Shown: positions 1 to 11,689, numbered from the stretch's first letter. The stretch: DNA of 64,000 nt from Marinobacterium halophilum (GCF_003014615.1 NZ_PYGI01000007.1:1-64000), one strand, 5' to 3'. Notes: generated from the sequence alone by a model not told the origin. Made by a program: numbers and translations.

Positions 1-2
1 TG

Positions 3-137
3 CAGATGTTCATGAAACGGACCTGGGCGCTGGAAGCCTCCTGGGGCGACCGTGGATTCCATAAGGCGCGCATCAGTGACGCCATCTTTGCTGACAACGC
101 GCCGCTGGGCCCGGGTCAGACCTTCGGGAGGTCATAA
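3..137 (+). CDS. 3' end of an unrecognised gene (partial)
   Basis: An open frame enters from the left edge and ends at a TAA at 135-137, giving about 44 residues (QMFMKRTWALEASWG... to ...GQTFGRS). It contains no motif that I recognise, so I assign no function. It ends about 180 bases before the terminator of the convergent initiator tRNA. The frame could be the C-terminal tail of a longer protein. That it is coding is inferred only from the open frame running in from the edge. Confidence 0.35.
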   Translation, partial: QMFMKRTWALEASWGDRGFHKARISDAIFADNAPLGPGQTFGRS

Positions 138-317
138 AGGCTGAAGCTTATATTGCCGACCCTTGAGTATGTCCGCCGATAACCATGGCCGGTAATACCA
201 GAGGAGCGGTGTGAAAGGGGAGTTGGTCAACGTGACATGAATTGAGCGTTTGGCCGCTCCGTAGGTCCAGCCATAGACCGGTCCCGCCACAGACATTTGC
301 CGTAACTGCCAGACACG

Positions 318-350
318 AAAAAGCCGGCACCTTTCGGTAACCGGCTTTCT
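318..350 (-). terminator. Rho-independent terminator of the initiator tRNA
   Basis: On the minus strand an 8-bp stem (AAAGCCGG / CCGGCTTT) closes a loop of about 13 nt and runs into a T tract. It starts about 8 bases past the CCA end of the tRNA, so it ends that transcript. Confidence 0.8.
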
Positions 351-357
351 CTAAATT

Positions 358-434
<77 letters not shown>

Positions 435-481
435 TCAACTTGGTGCGAATATTAAGGACTTACGGCGCATAGGTCAAGTCT

Positions 482-856
482 TTATTCCGTTTTGTTGTCC
501 TGATTGCGGATCTGCTCGGACTGGTATCCGGTAATGAACTCCGATAGCAAGCGCTGTTGCTGTGGGTTGAGCTCGGAAAAGTCCGCACACCAGATGTGTC
601 CACTCTTGCGTACCAGGCGCAGCGTACATTCAATTGTGAAAATGCGCTCTGCAATCTTGAACTTGATCACTGCTGCACAGTACTGGAGCGTCAACTGGGT
701 TTCGGTGGTGAAGGCCAGGCCGGTCGCGGAGATGTTGTCTACCTTGACGGGCTTGCCATTTATTCTTACCCGCAGCGGAGCGTCGGGTCCTATCTTGAGG
801 CGGAAGGCGCGACGTCCGCTATCGGTTATATCCGGAATGCGTATGATGGGTTTCAT
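482..856 (-). CDS. PilZ-domain protein
   Basis: A 124-residue single-domain protein. The two parts of the c-di-GMP-binding PilZ signature are visible: an Arg-rich RRAFRL segment near residue 15 and D-N-I-S-A-T-G near residue 41. PilZ proteins bind cyclic di-GMP and pass the signal on by protein contact. The start codon shares one base with the stop of the PomB-like stator gene (TAATG), so it is probably the third gene of that operon. This fits a role in coupling c-di-GMP to motor output, which is an inference from position. The C-terminal tail is polar and has no second domain. Confidence 0.85.
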   Translation of the reverse strand: MKPIIRIPDITDSGRRAFRLKIGPDAPLRVRINGKPVKVDNISATGLAFTTETQLTLQYCAAVIKFKIAERIFTIECTLRLVRKSGHIWCADFSELNPQQQRLLSEFITGYQSEQIRNQDNKTE

Positions 857-1656
857 TATTCTAATGCCCGTTTTTCCAACACAAATTCAATGCGACGATT
901 GATGGCTCGATTTTCCGCCGAGGTATTGGGTACCAAGGGTAGCGCCGAGCCATAGCCGGTCGCTGTCAGGCGTTTGGGATTGATACCGGCATCGACCATA
1001 TAGCGCAGTACGGTTGTAGCACGTACTGCCGACAGCTCCCAATTGGAGGGGAACTGAGCGGTGCTGATCGGGATATCATCCGTGTGCCCTTGTATCTCTA
1101 ACTTATAGTTCGGATTTTGCGCCAGTGTATCCAGCAAGGCATCCAGCATCGGCAGCATGGCGCGGTTAAACGTTGCCGCACCAGAGCCGAAAAGTACGCC
1201 GCCCTTGACGCGCAGTGAAAGTTTGCCATCTTTGGGCGTGCCTATTTCAATAGCATCCTGCATTTGCATTTGTTCGAAAGCGTCTTTCAGGTCGCTGTTC
1301 AATTGTTGCCAATCCAGCTTCAGGGCTTGTGCCTGCAAGTCAGCGTCGGACTCCTTGAGCTCTTCACTGCTGCCGCTTTTTACGGGGGATTGAAGGATGA
1401 CATCATTGATATCGCTGGGGCTGCTGGTAGGGGCGTTATGCTCCAGCGGCACGATACTGTTGGGCGCGCCCGAAACTGCCCGCTGAAAGGCCCCCTGGAA
1501 TGAGCGCATGGCCTCGGCGAAACGCTCGTTCTCCAGATTGGACATGGAAAACAGCAGCACAAAGAAGACCAGTAGCAGGGTCATCAGATCCGCGTAGGTC
1601 ATGAGCCAACCCGGTGCGCCGGACTCGTCTGTCAGCTCGCGCTTGCGGCTGCTCAC
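856..1656 (-). CDS. Flagellar stator protein, MotB/PomB family
   Basis: A 266-residue stator subunit. A single membrane helix at about residues 17-39 contains the ion-binding Asp23 in the motif TYADLM. A polar linker follows, then a C-terminal OmpA-like peptidoglycan-binding domain (about 187-262) with the GHTDD and NRRIEF segments. With its partner it forms the ion channel of the flagellar stator and anchors it to the cell wall. The start is GTG, overlapping the partner's TGA in a GTGA junction, which points to translational coupling. PomB is the closest fit given the partner, but MotB/MotD naming cannot be excluded. Confidence 0.92.
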   Translation of the reverse strand: MSSRKRELTDESGAPGWLMTYADLMTLLLVFFVLLFSMSNLENERFAEAMRSFQGAFQRAVSGAPNSIVPLEHNAPTSSPSDINDVILQSPVKSGSSEELKESDADLQAQALKLDWQQLNSDLKDAFEQMQMQDAIEIGTPKDGKLSLRVKGGVLFGSGAATFNRAMLPMLDALLDTLAQNPNYKLEIQGHTDDIPISTAQFPSNWELSAVRATTVLRYMVDAGINPKRLTATGYGSALPLVPNTSAENRAINRRIEFVLEKRALE

Positions 1657-2471
1657 GAGCGTCGTTCCTGTGCAGGCGACTTGGCTTTGCTGGCGCTCGC
1701 GGCCTTTTCCTTGCCGATTTTGATGGGTTTGCGCTGCGCTTCTGGCAGGTAGGATGCCAACTGTTCATAGACATGCATGTAATGGTCGTTGGTCAGAATG
1801 CTGATGCAGCCCTCACGAATGATCTCAAGGTTGGTCACCTCGGTCAGGGTACGTGCGTGAAGCTTGCCGGCGATGGGCAGAAACACCATGGTTGCCAGCA
1901 CTGAACCGTAGAATGTTGTGAGCAGGGCAACGGCCATGGCCGGACCGATAGTATCCGGGTTGGACAGCTGGCTCAGCATCTGGATCAGGCCAATCAAGGT
2001 GCCGAGCATGCCAAATGCGGGTGCCGACGCAGCCATTTTGCGGAATACATCCTGAACCGAATGATGGCGTGCAATCAGCGAGTCGATCTCATTTTGCAGA
2101 GTGTTGCGGATGACCTGCTCCGAGGCGGCTTCCGACAGCAGGTTGCAGGCACGCTTGAGTACATGAGAGTCACTTTCCACATCGCCCAGCTTAAGCAAGC
2201 CGTGACGATGCGAGACGCGGCTGAGTTCAAGCATGGTGTCGATCATTTCCTGGGGATTAGTATTGTCCCGGGTAAAGACAATCCAGGCGGCCTTGAAGGC
2301 GTTGAGTACATCCTTGAACTGAACCGTCAGCAGGATGGCGGCAATGGTACCACCGGCGACGATCATCAGACCGGGGACATTAACGAAGACGTCGGCATTA
2401 CCACCCAGAAAAATAGCGCTGATGATCAGGGCCAGACCTGAGATAATGCCTAGTAACGATGCGAAATCCAT
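1653..2471 (-). CDS. pomA: Flagellar stator protein, MotA/PomA family
   Basis: A 272-residue inner-membrane protein with two N-terminal helices, a cytoplasmic loop, and a second helix pair containing the conserved APAFGMLGTLIGL and GPAMAVALLTTFYG segments. These are the channel helices of MotA/PomA stators. The sequence resembles Vibrio-type PomA, so sodium drive is likely but not shown. I start at ATG 2471 (MDFASLLG, matching the MD start of PomA proteins) rather than the upstream GTG at 2483. It is first in an operon with the MotB/PomB partner and a PilZ gene. The rest of the flagellar genes are not in the window. Confidence 0.9.
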   Translation of the reverse strand: MDFASLLGIISGLALIISAIFLGGNADVFVNVPGLMIVAGGTIAAILLTVQFKDVLNAFKAAWIVFTRDNTNPQEMIDTMLELSRVSHRHGLLKLGDVESDSHVLKRACNLLSEAASEQVIRNTLQNEIDSLIARHHSVQDVFRKMAASAPAFGMLGTLIGLIQMLSQLSNPDTIGPAMAVALLTTFYGSVLATMVFLPIAGKLHARTLTEVTNLEIIREGCISILTNDHYMHVYEQLASYLPEAQRKPIKIGKEKAASASKAKSPAQERRS

Positions 2472-2545
2472 GTGTTTGAGCACCCTGTGTCAGCCTGTTG
2501 GCTGAGCTGGTTTAAACGAAAGTCGAGTATAACAATAGCAAAGCG

Positions 2546-3409
2546 ATGCCGTCAGACTACTTTATTGGCCTACCGCAATGGAAACATCCGCAATGGAGCC
2601 GTTCGCTGCTGCAGGATCCTGTGCAGGGCGAGCTTGAGCAATATGCGGCGAGCTTCAACTCGGTAGAAGGGAATACTACGTTTTATGGTTTGCCGAGTGC
2701 AGCCAGTGTGTGCCGCTGGGACGAACAAACGCCTCCCGGCTTTCGCTTCTGCTTCAAATTTCCGCAGAGTATCAGTCATCAGGGCGCGCTGCGGAATGTG
2801 GATGCAGAAGCGAATGCGTTTCTCGACCGCCTGCAACCGCTGGCATCAAAACTGGGCATGTTATGCCTGCAGTTGCCTTCACGTTTTGGGCCTGAGCAGC
2901 TGCCAGATCTGATTCGTTTCCTGAGTGGTTTGCCGGCGGGGCTGCGCTATGCGGTCGAGGTGCGTCATCCCGCCTTTTTTCAGGAAGGGGACGATGAGCA
3001 GAGGCTGAATACGATTTTGCAGACGTTCGGCGTGAACCGGGTCAGTTTTGATACCCGTGCCTTGTTTGCCCATCCGCAACCGGATCCGGTGACACAGGAG
3101 GCGTTACAGCAGAAGCCACGGCTGCCGTTACGGGTGTTGGCGACCGGTGATGCACCGATGCTGAGGTTTATCGCGCCGTTGGATTTGCAGCAGGGGCAGC
3201 GTTGGTTGTCGCCCTGGGTGGACCAGGTTGTACGCTGGATCGGTGAAGGGCGTACGCCCTTCATTTTCATGCATACGCCCAGCAATGGTGAAGCGCCGGA
3301 GCTGGGTCGCTGGTTTGCACAGCAGTTGCAACAGCAGCAACCGCGCCTGCGCTCCGGATTCTCGGATTGGTCGTCATTCCGACGCGTGCGCCAGCCCGGC
3401 CTGTTTTAA
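2546..3409 (+). CDS. DUF72 (YecE-type) protein
   Basis: A 287-residue protein of the DUF72 family, a TIM-barrel-like fold of unknown biochemical role. Family landmarks are the N-terminal FIGLPQWKHPQW, the NSVEGNTTFYGLP segment, the FCFKFPQSISH strand, the AVEVRHPAFF motif and the FIFMHTPSNGEAP C-terminal motif. It diverges from the stator operon, and its stop lies two bases from that of convergent apaG. No strong ribosome-binding site is seen before the ATG. The family assignment is firm but no function can be given. Confidence 0.85.
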   Translation: MPSDYFIGLPQWKHPQWSRSLLQDPVQGELEQYAASFNSVEGNTTFYGLPSAASVCRWDEQTPPGFRFCFKFPQSISHQGALRNVDAEANAFLDRLQPLASKLGMLCLQLPSRFGPEQLPDLIRFLSGLPAGLRYAVEVRHPAFFQEGDDEQRLNTILQTFGVNRVSFDTRALFAHPQPDPVTQEALQQKPRLPLRVLATGDAPMLRFIAPLDLQQGQRWLSPWVDQVVRWIGEGRTPFIFMHTPSNGEAPELGRWFAQQLQQQQPRLRSGFSDWSSFRRVRQPGLF

Positions 3410-3411
3410 AC

Positions 3412-3798
3412 TCAGTGCAGGGCGTTTGGCTGTGCCAGAGTGAAGGTCTGGATGGGAGCGTCGAATGTTACTTCATCAGTTGTCGTCATGTGATACACCC
3501 CCTGCATGCTGCCAACCTCGGTAGCCAGTACTGTCCCGCTGGTGTACTGGTAGGTTTGGCCGGGTTCAATGACGGGTTTCTCACCGACAACGCCTTCGCC
3601 TTCCACTTCCTGCACATGCTCGTTGCCATCGGTGATACGCCATTGGCGGCTCAGCAGTTGGACACTTTCCGTGTTGTGGTTGGTGATACTGATCTGGTAT
3701 GAAAACACGAAGCGGTGTGCATCAGGCTCGGACTGGTCCGGCAGGTACGCAGTGACAACATTGATTTCGATATTGTGGCTGTAGTCGGTGGCATCCAT
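3412..3798 (-). CDS. apaG: ApaG protein
   Basis: A 128-residue ApaG, a fibronectin-III-like beta-sandwich protein. The Gly-rich VEGEGVVGEKPVI segment, the LLSRQW motif and the SMQGVYHM motif near the C-terminus are visible. ApaG is a conserved partner of the rsmA-pdxA region in gammaproteobacteria, and its precise role is unclear. It follows rsmA by about 18 bases on the same strand and is probably last in the surA-pdxA-rsmA-apaG transcript. apaH, which often follows, is absent here because the DUF72 gene converges on apaG. Confidence 0.93.
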   Translation of the reverse strand: MDATDYSHNIEINVVTAYLPDQSEPDAHRFVFSYQISITNHNTESVQLLSRQWRITDGNEHVQEVEGEGVVGEKPVIEPGQTYQYTSGTVLATEVGSMQGVYHMTTTDEVTFDAPIQTFTLAQPNALH

Positions 3799-3816
3799 CA
3801 GTTCGGGACTATCCTT

Positions 3817-4650
3817 TCAGTTCGGTTCGCATGGGGGCGTGTTCGCAGCGGCATCCGTCAGCGCATCGCTGATCGCCACAAACTGCGCCAGTGTCAGCCG
3901 TTCCGGGCGCAGGCCTGGGTCAATCCCCAGCTGTTGCAAGCGCTCGGCATCGATCAGCGGCTTGAGATTGTTGCGCAATGTTTTACGGCGCTGGCCGAAA
4001 GCCGTACGCACCACGTTCTGCAACTGGCGCACATCCTTGGCCGGAATCGGTGGCTCGGTATAGGGTACGAGACGGACGATGGCGGAGTCGACCTTGGGCG
4101 CTGGTGAAAAGGCTTCGGGCGGTACGATGAACAGCGGCTCAACCCGGCAGTAGTACTGGGCCATGATGCCCAGGCGGCCATAGTGATTGTCGCCAGGGCC
4201 AGCGGCCAGGCGATCCACGACCTCTTTCTGCAGCATGAAGTGCATGTCATGGATAAGGCCGTTGAAGCTGAGCAGGTGGAAGATCAACGGGGTCGAAATA
4301 TTGTAGGGCAGGTTGCCGACGATGCGCAGCGGGCGTTCATCCTGTTTGAGACTGGCGAAGTCGAACTTGAGGGCATCGGCTTCATGGATGGCGAAAGTGT
4401 CGGCATAGCGGAAGAATTGGGTGCGCAGGATGGGCACGAGGTCGCGGTCCAGCTCTACGGCATCCAGGTGGCCATCACAGGCACTCAACAGTTCTTCGGT
4501 CAGCGCGCCCAGACCCGGGCCGATTTCGACCATATGCTGGGTGGGCTTCGGGCTGATGGCACGGATGATACGACCAATCACGCCCTGATCATGCAGAAAG
4601 TTCTGGCCAAAGCGCTTGCGGGCCTTGTGTCCTACGGGTTTTTTACTCAT
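3817..4650 (-). CDS. rsmA: 16S rRNA dimethyladenosine transferase RsmA (KsgA)
   Basis: A 277-residue methyltransferase that dimethylates the two adjacent adenosines in helix 45 of 16S rRNA late in 30S assembly. Visible features are the RFGQNFLHD start motif, the SAM-binding [14 protein letters not shown] loop, and the catalytic NLPYNIS motif (family N-L/I-P-Y/F). I start at ATG 4650 ([15 protein letters not shown]) because the longer frame would overlap pdxA by more than 30 bases. This start leaves a 4-base gap and matches the family length. Confidence 0.96.
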   Translation of the reverse strand: MSKKPVGHKARKRFGQNFLHDQGVIGRIIRAISPKPTQHMVEIGPGLGALTEELLSACDGHLDAVELDRDLVPILRTQFFRYADTFAIHEADALKFDFASLKQDERPLRIVGNLPYNISTPLIFHLLSFNGLIHDMHFMLQKEVVDRLAAGPGDNHYGRLGIMAQYYCRVEPLFIVPPEAFSPAPKVDSAIVRLVPYTEPPIPAKDVRQLQNVVRTAFGQRRKTLRNNLKPLIDAERLQQLGIDPGLRPERLTLAQFVAISDALTDAAANTPPCEPN

Positions 4651-4654
4651 TGGG

Positions 4655-5647
4655 TCAATTACCTGATTGGTGGCGTGCCATGTCCAGTGCAAACTGGAGT
4701 GCGGTCAGCAGACTGCCGGCGTCGGCGCGGCCGGTACCGGCCAGATCCAGCGCGGTGCCGTGATCGACCGATGTACGGATAATCGGCAGTCCCAGGGTGA
4801 TATTGGCGGCTCGGCCGAAGCCTTTGTATTTCAGTACCGGCAGTCCCTGGTCATGATACATCGCCAATACGGCATCGGCGTCCTGCAGATGGTGTTCGGT
4901 GAACAGTGTGTCCGCCGGCAGCGGACCGACCAGGTTGGCACCGCGCGCACGGAAGGCATCGAGCACGGGGGTAATGGTATCGATCTCTTCTCGTCCCATA
5001 TGTCCCCCTTCACCGGCATGAGGGTTGAGGCCTGCAACCAGAACGCGCGGGGCATCAATACCGAACGAGCGAGTCAAATCCTGCAGCAGAACGTCAATGA
5101 CCTCTTCCAGCAATGGTCGGGTGATGGCTGTTGGTACTTCTGCCAAGGGCAGGTGGGTGGTCGCCAGTGCAACCTTGAGCCCTTCTGTAGCCAGCATCAT
5201 CACCACCTTGCGGGTATGGGTCATCTCCTCAAGGAATTCGGTGTGCCCGCTGAACGCGATGCCAGCGTCATTGATCACGCCCTTGTGTACCGGTGCAGTG
5301 ACCAGGGCATCATAGGTGCCGGCCATACACCCCAGCGTTGCGATGCGCAGGGTGTCGAGTACGTAGGCAGCATTGGCGGGATCAAGCTGGCCGACCTGGC
5401 TGGGAGCGGTCAGCGTGACCGGACAGCAGTAGAGGCTGCCCGGCGGTGCCGGTTGTGCGGGCGCAGCGTCATGGAACGGCAGAATCTGCAGCGGCAGGCC
5501 GAGCAGTGCGGCACGCGCCTGCAAGAGTGTCGGGTCGGCAATGACAATCAGCTGGCAGGAGTGTGCCTGCTGAGCCAGTTGAACGCAAAGCTCCGGGCCG
5601 ATGCCGGCCGGTTCGCCCGGGGTGATGGCAATACGAAGGCAGGTCAC
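4655..5647 (-). CDS. pdxA: 4-hydroxythreonine-4-phosphate dehydrogenase PdxA
   Basis: A 330-residue dehydrogenase of de novo pyridoxal phosphate synthesis. It oxidises and decarboxylates 4-phosphohydroxy-L-threonine with NAD. Family landmarks are the N-terminal [12 protein letters not shown], the metal-ligand histidines in [10 protein letters not shown] and [25 protein letters not shown], and the C-terminal [14 protein letters not shown]. It starts two bases after the surA stop and ends four bases before rsmA, so it belongs to the surA-pdxA-rsmA-apaG operon. Confidence 0.97.
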   Translation of the reverse strand: MTCLRIAITPGEPAGIGPELCVQLAQQAHSCQLIVIADPTLLQARAALLGLPLQILPFHDAAPAQPAPPGSLYCCPVTLTAPSQVGQLDPANAAYVLDTLRIATLGCMAGTYDALVTAPVHKGVINDAGIAFSGHTEFLEEMTHTRKVVMMLATEGLKVALATTHLPLAEVPTAITRPLLEEVIDVLLQDLTRSFGIDAPRVLVAGLNPHAGEGGHMGREEIDTITPVLDAFRARGANLVGPLPADTLFTEHHLQDADAVLAMYHDQGLPVLKYKGFGRAANITLGLPIIRTSVDHGTALDLAGTGRADAGSLLTALQFALDMARHQSGN

Positions 5648-5649
5648 GG

Positions 5650-6939
5650 TCAGATCTTGCGCTCAATGTAGGCCTGAGAGCGGATCTCGCGCAGCCAGTT
5701 GCTCAATTCTTCAGTGAACTTGCGCTGACGTATGCTGCTGCGCGCACGGGAAGACAGCATCTCGTCACCCAGATCCTGGGTGCGGTAATCCTGTACTTGC
5801 AGGATGTGCCAGCCGAAACGTGACTCGAACGGTTCACTGATTTCGCCTTTGGTCGTGTTGTTCATCACCTGCTCGAATTCAGGCACCATCTGGCCATCCT
5901 GGGTCCACCCCAGCGAGCCGCCCTGAGAGCCACTGGCAGAGTCGTCACTGTAACGGCGAGCAAGCTCGTCGAAAGGCTGGCCTTCACGCAGGCGCTGATA
6001 CAGATCGTTGATCTGTCGCTTGGTCTGCTCGGGACTGCGGATTTCATTCGGTGTCAGCAGGATATGACGCACCAGACTCTGGTTGACCAGCTGGACCTTG
6101 CCGCCGCGCTTGTCTTCCACCAGTAGCAGGTGGAAACCACCGGGCGTGCGCACCGGCTGGCTGATCTCGCCCGGTGACAGGCGACGGATGGCGTTGGCCA
6201 GCGGCTCCGGCAACTCCGATTCGCGGCGCCAGCCCAGCTCGCCTCCCTGCAGTGCGTTGGGGGCGTTGGATACGGCGATTGCCAGCTCGGCAAAAGGTGT
6301 CCCCTGTTCCAGCTGACGTCGTACGTCCAGTGCCTTGGCTTCGGTCTTGCGGATCATCTCCGGTGTGGCACCTTCAGGCAGAGCGAGCAGGATGTTACGC
6401 AGCTGGAATTCGCCCTCTACCTGCTGCTGGCCCAGTTCGGAATCGAGGAAGTTCTGCACTTCCTGCTCCGACACGCTGATGCGCCGGTTGACACTGCTCT
6501 GCTGGACCTGGGTCAGCAGGATCTCGCGACGAATCTGCTCGCGTGCCTGGGCATAATCCTGACCCTCGGCAATCAGCGCGTCACGGAACTGCTCCAGAGT
6601 CATATTATTCTGCTGCGCGATGCGGCCAAGCGCCTCGTTCAATTGGCGGTCGGAAACGCGAATGCCCTGACGTTCGGCGATCTGGAACTGGATGCTTTCC
6701 AGAATCAGACGGTCCAGTACCTGTTGGCGTAACACATCTTCAGGCGGCAAACGGGTTTCACCCCGGGCGGCGATTTGTTCGCGGATCAGCTCCAGGCGTT
6801 GGTCCAGCTCGCTTTCCAGTACGATGCCTTCATTGACGACGGCCGCAATGCGGTCCAGTACTTCAGCCTGTGCAGGTGCCATGGGAGCGGTCAGCAGTAT
6901 CAGCGCCAGCAGGGGCTGTCTGAGTTTAGAAAGCGCCAT
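5650..6939 (-). CDS. surA: Periplasmic chaperone/peptidyl-prolyl isomerase SurA
   Basis: A 429-residue periplasmic chaperone for outer-membrane proteins, including LptD encoded just upstream. A signal peptide ([16 protein letters not shown]... ending in AQA) precedes a SurA N-terminal chaperone domain ([22 protein letters not shown]...). Two parvulin-type isomerase repeats follow, recognisable as [10 protein letters not shown] and a related segment near residue 200. I start at ATG 6939 because GAGG lies 8-9 bases upstream. The in-frame ATG at 6945 would leave no room for it. The start overlaps the lptD stop by 14 bases. Confidence 0.96.
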   Translation of the reverse strand: MALSKLRQPLLALILLTAPMAPAQAEVLDRIAAVVNEGIVLESELDQRLELIREQIAARGETRLPPEDVLRQQVLDRLILESIQFQIAERQGIRVSDRQLNEALGRIAQQNNMTLEQFRDALIAEGQDYAQAREQIRREILLTQVQQSSVNRRISVSEQEVQNFLDSELGQQQVEGEFQLRNILLALPEGATPEMIRKTEAKALDVRRQLEQGTPFAELAIAVSNAPNALQGGELGWRRESELPEPLANAIRRLSPGEISQPVRTPGGFHLLLVEDKRGGKVQLVNQSLVRHILLTPNEIRSPEQTKRQINDLYQRLREGQPFDELARRYSDDSASGSQGGSLGWTQDGQMVPEFEQVMNNTTKGEISEPFESRFGWHILQVQDYRTQDLGDEMLSSRARSSIRQRKFTEELSNWLREIRSQAYIERKI

Positions 6940-9841
6940 TTTCATCCTCGTTATATCCGGTGATATCTTCCAGGAATTCACGTCCTTCGCCCTGGCCGAA
7001 AGCGCCCAGGCCACGCAGTACGAACTGCAGGAAAATGCCATTGTCAGTTTCAAATTCTTCCGCGTTGCCGGCGGTATCGGGGTCAACAACCCAACTGCGG
7101 CCGGTCAGGCGGACCTTCCAGCAGCAGCTGGCATACTCGACCCCTAACAGGGTTTCGAGGTTTTCATTGTTTTCCAGATCCTGCTGCCAGCGGCCATAGC
7201 CGGTCCAGCTGTGGTTCAAAGGCCAGCGGAAAGCCATGTCCAGCTGCTGGTTGCCGTTCGGATCTTTCTCGATATTATCGCGGTAGCTTACATACAGCAG
7301 CCGTTTGTTATCCGGCAGGTAGCTGAGCTTGTAGTTGTGCTCAAGCAGTTCATAAGTGTCGCGCTCAATTTCGCCGTTGTGGGTCAAGCGCAGGTTGCGG
7401 GTGAAGTTCCAGTTGGCCAGTGTGGCCAGGTTGGATGCACTTTCCGTTGAGCCGTTGCGCAGGTCACCGGGACGTCCGGCATACTCGCGATCGGCAAAGT
7501 AATATGCCTGGGCAGCTCCCAGCCGCAATTTTTCGATACCTTGCTCGGAATATACGGCGCTGGATAGGCCTATGGTTGCCTGCTGGGTGTCAGCGACGCG
7601 GTCGTTGCCACTCCAGCCGGTTTCGTTGAACAGGTTGTAGTAGGTAAAACTGAGCTGTGAAGAGTCAAACGCAGGAATATCATTCTGTTCATCAGCGTCG
7701 ACATCGGCATGCAACAGGAGCAATCTTGGCTCCAGAGTCTGGGTATAGTTACCATCAGCCAATTGGAACGGACGCTCGAGAACCAGACCGCTGTCCATAC
7801 TGAAAATGCCGGCACTGATTGAGCGACTACCGTTGCGGGCGGCATCCTTGTCATTTTCCAGATCGTATTCTGAATGCCAAAGCGTTGCTGCTGGGCGCAG
7901 GTAACCCCAGGTATTCTCGAATGCAGCACTGATGCGTGGACGTACATGAACACGATCCCCGATAGTAGCGGCTGCTGTGCCGGCAGGTGCGTACACACTA
8001 TCCAGGTCTCGCTCGAAGCGGGTGTATTCTGCCTGGTAGTTTAGATTGAACACACCCGCCAAGTTGTTTTGGTAACCGTTCAGCAAAAGCTGTGGTACTT
8101 TTTCATAGGGAGTGGTGCCACCGATGGTTTGATAGCCTTGAGTACGCAGCGTCAGGTTCCATCCTGGCTGCAGGTAGCGCAGCTCGAACAGCTGGTCCAA
8201 GTGGTCGTCACGCTGTACTTCTAAGCCGGTTCCCAAGTCTTCGAAGTAATCGTCATCGCTGACGCGTGTGAAGTCAATCCGGCTGTGAAGATTATCCAGC
8301 GGTGTTCCGATGTGTTCAAAACCGAGCAACCAGCGGTCATCTTCGTAGCGGCTGTCACTGCCTAACCAGGCCGTGTTCAGACTGTTGTGAGACCAACGAT
8401 CCATATAGCGGAACTCGTTTTCCAGCAACAGGCCACGCTCACCGATATGGCGCAGTGTCAGGGTGTCGTCAAAGTTGGCCGCCAGGTTGAAATAATAGGG
8501 GATGGAAAGATCGACCCCGTCACTGACCGAGTAGCTGATGCTTGGATACAGGAAACCGGACTGGCGACGATCATCAATCGGGAATGACATGTAAGGCGTG
8601 TACAGGATCGGGATGCCGGCAATATCCAGGGTGGCGTTGCGCGCAACACCACGACCGGTCTCGGGATTCAGTTCAATCGAACCGGCAGCAATCTGCCAGG
8701 CGTTGCTGCCCGGTTCGCAATAGGTGATCGCACCTTCATCCAGGCGAATGCGGCGGTCGCCGTAACGGGTGATCTGCTGGGCCTGGCCACGCATATGTTC
8801 CTGGTGCAGGACATATTGGGCATTGCTGAAGCGGGTGTCGCCGCTGAGCATATTGCTATCGGCCTGGTCGCCGAGCAATAGCAGCCCTTGCTCGCGGTAG
8901 CGCACCTGACCGAACAGGCGCGCTGTGCTGGTGTTCTGGTCATACTCGCCGCGGGTACTGGTGATCAGGCGGCCACCGCGTTGAACCTGGATGCCGCCTT
9001 CCATTTGGGTGACGCCGCCGATCTCGGTGCTGGAGGTCAGCGCATTGACATACACAGGCTGCTGATCCAATGGGCGGTCGTCATCGAGAAAAGTAAATTC
9101 CGGTTCGATGTAGCGGCCATAGCATGCGCCTGGCGCTTCACCCGGGGCATAGGCATACCAATCCAGCGCAGCCGCACTGGCTGGCGTGACTGGCTGGATA
9201 GAGGAGCCGGCAACCGCCGCTGCAGCGGGTGTGGAGCCCGGCACTTCCTTACAGGCCCATTCGCCGTCACTGGCTGCACAGTTCCATTCGGGTTTGCCGG
9301 TGTTCGCTCGGGCGGATACCTGGCCGGAAACTGGCATGGCGCGGGCAGCAGATGTCGCTTGCTGAGATGTTGGCTGGTTGCAGTCCCAGCTATCACCGCT
9401 GGCAACACAGTCCCACTCGGTTTGCGGAGCCGTTGAGACTACAGAAGGCACAGCTGTCGGCGGGGTTTGCGGGTTGGCTGGTGGCGGTGGCCAGTTGATC
9501 GTCGTTGGCGGAGTAGAGATGGCAGTACTGATTATCTCAGTAGCCACTGGGGCGGTGCTATCAATAGATTGTGCAGCAGGTGTCGAGCTTGTATCAGCAG
9601 TATCCGTTGTCTGTCTACGAGACGCGGCTGCAGGGGGCTGTGTCTGCACCGGGGCCGGTTCTGCCACGGTATCCGTTTGCTGCATCAGCGTGTTGTTGAC
9701 TTCACAGTCCCATTCGCCGGTTGGCGTCAGGTTACAGCTCCACAGGCGTTCCGGGCCTTCTGCTGCATGCAGTGTTTGAGCACTGATCGCAGCGGCTACC
9801 GCCAGTGTGAGTTTGAATGCAGCACGGGTGTTAAAGGGCAT
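6926..9841 (-). CDS. lptD: LPS-assembly outer-membrane protein LptD
   Basis: A 971-residue LptD, which with LptE inserts lipopolysaccharide into the outer leaflet. Start ATG 9841 gives a clean signal peptide (MPFNTRAAF... cleaved after LHA). A jellyroll domain begins near residue 240 and a large beta-barrel follows. The adjacent Cys pair in YASCCWKV near the C-terminus and N-terminal cysteines such as PGAC (240) are the likely disulphide partners. The protein is longer than E. coli LptD because residues 30-230 form a Pro/Thr/Ser-rich stretch with three Trp-Cys...Trp-Cys modules (34-46, 143-154, 186-197). It overlaps surA by 14 bases. Confidence 0.95.
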   Translation of the reverse strand: MPFNTRAAFKLTLAVAAAISAQTLHAAEGPERLWSCNLTPTGEWDCEVNNTLMQQTDTVAEPAPVQTQPPAAASRRQTTDTADTSSTPAAQSIDSTAPVATEIISTAISTPPTTINWPPPPANPQTPPTAVPSVVSTAPQTEWDCVASGDSWDCNQPTSQQATSAARAMPVSGQVSARANTGKPEWNCAASDGEWACKEVPGSTPAAAAVAGSSIQPVTPASAAALDWYAYAPGEAPGACYGRYIEPEFTFLDDDRPLDQQPVYVNALTSSTEIGGVTQMEGGIQVQRGGRLITSTRGEYDQNTSTARLFGQVRYREQGLLLLGDQADSNMLSGDTRFSNAQYVLHQEHMRGQAQQITRYGDRRIRLDEGAITYCEPGSNAWQIAAGSIELNPETGRGVARNATLDIAGIPILYTPYMSFPIDDRRQSGFLYPSISYSVSDGVDLSIPYYFNLAANFDDTLTLRHIGERGLLLENEFRYMDRWSHNSLNTAWLGSDSRYEDDRWLLGFEHIGTPLDNLHSRIDFTRVSDDDYFEDLGTGLEVQRDDHLDQLFELRYLQPGWNLTLRTQGYQTIGGTTPYEKVPQLLLNGYQNNLAGVFNLNYQAEYTRFERDLDSVYAPAGTAAATIGDRVHVRPRISAAFENTWGYLRPAATLWHSEYDLENDKDAARNGSRSISAGIFSMDSGLVLERPFQLADGNYTQTLEPRLLLLHADVDADEQNDIPAFDSSQLSFTYYNLFNETGWSGNDRVADTQQATIGLSSAVYSEQGIEKLRLGAAQAYYFADREYAGRPGDLRNGSTESASNLATLANWNFTRNLRLTHNGEIERDTYELLEHNYKLSYLPDNKRLLYVSYRDNIEKDPNGNQQLDMAFRWPLNHSWTGYGRWQQDLENNENLETLLGVEYASCCWKVRLTGRSWVVDPDTAGNAEEFETDNGIFLQFVLRGLGAFGQGEGREFLEDITGYNEDENGAF

Positions 9842-9959
9842 CAGATCGCCATCCAGTTGCGGTCGAAGGCCGGTTTCACGCCAGCCCGTAAGTCGAGTAC
9901 CATATCGAGCCATGCATGATAAAGCATTCACAACTTCAAGTGCTAGAGGATAAGAGCGA

Positions 9960-11680
<1,721 letters not shown>

Positions 11681-11689
11681 GGATATTTC

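Noticed and set aside
4667-5671. Long open frame of 334 codons on the plus strand
   Set aside because: It is antisense to pdxA, a clear full-length enzyme with all motifs. The translation has no recognisable domain and arises from GC-rich codon bias.
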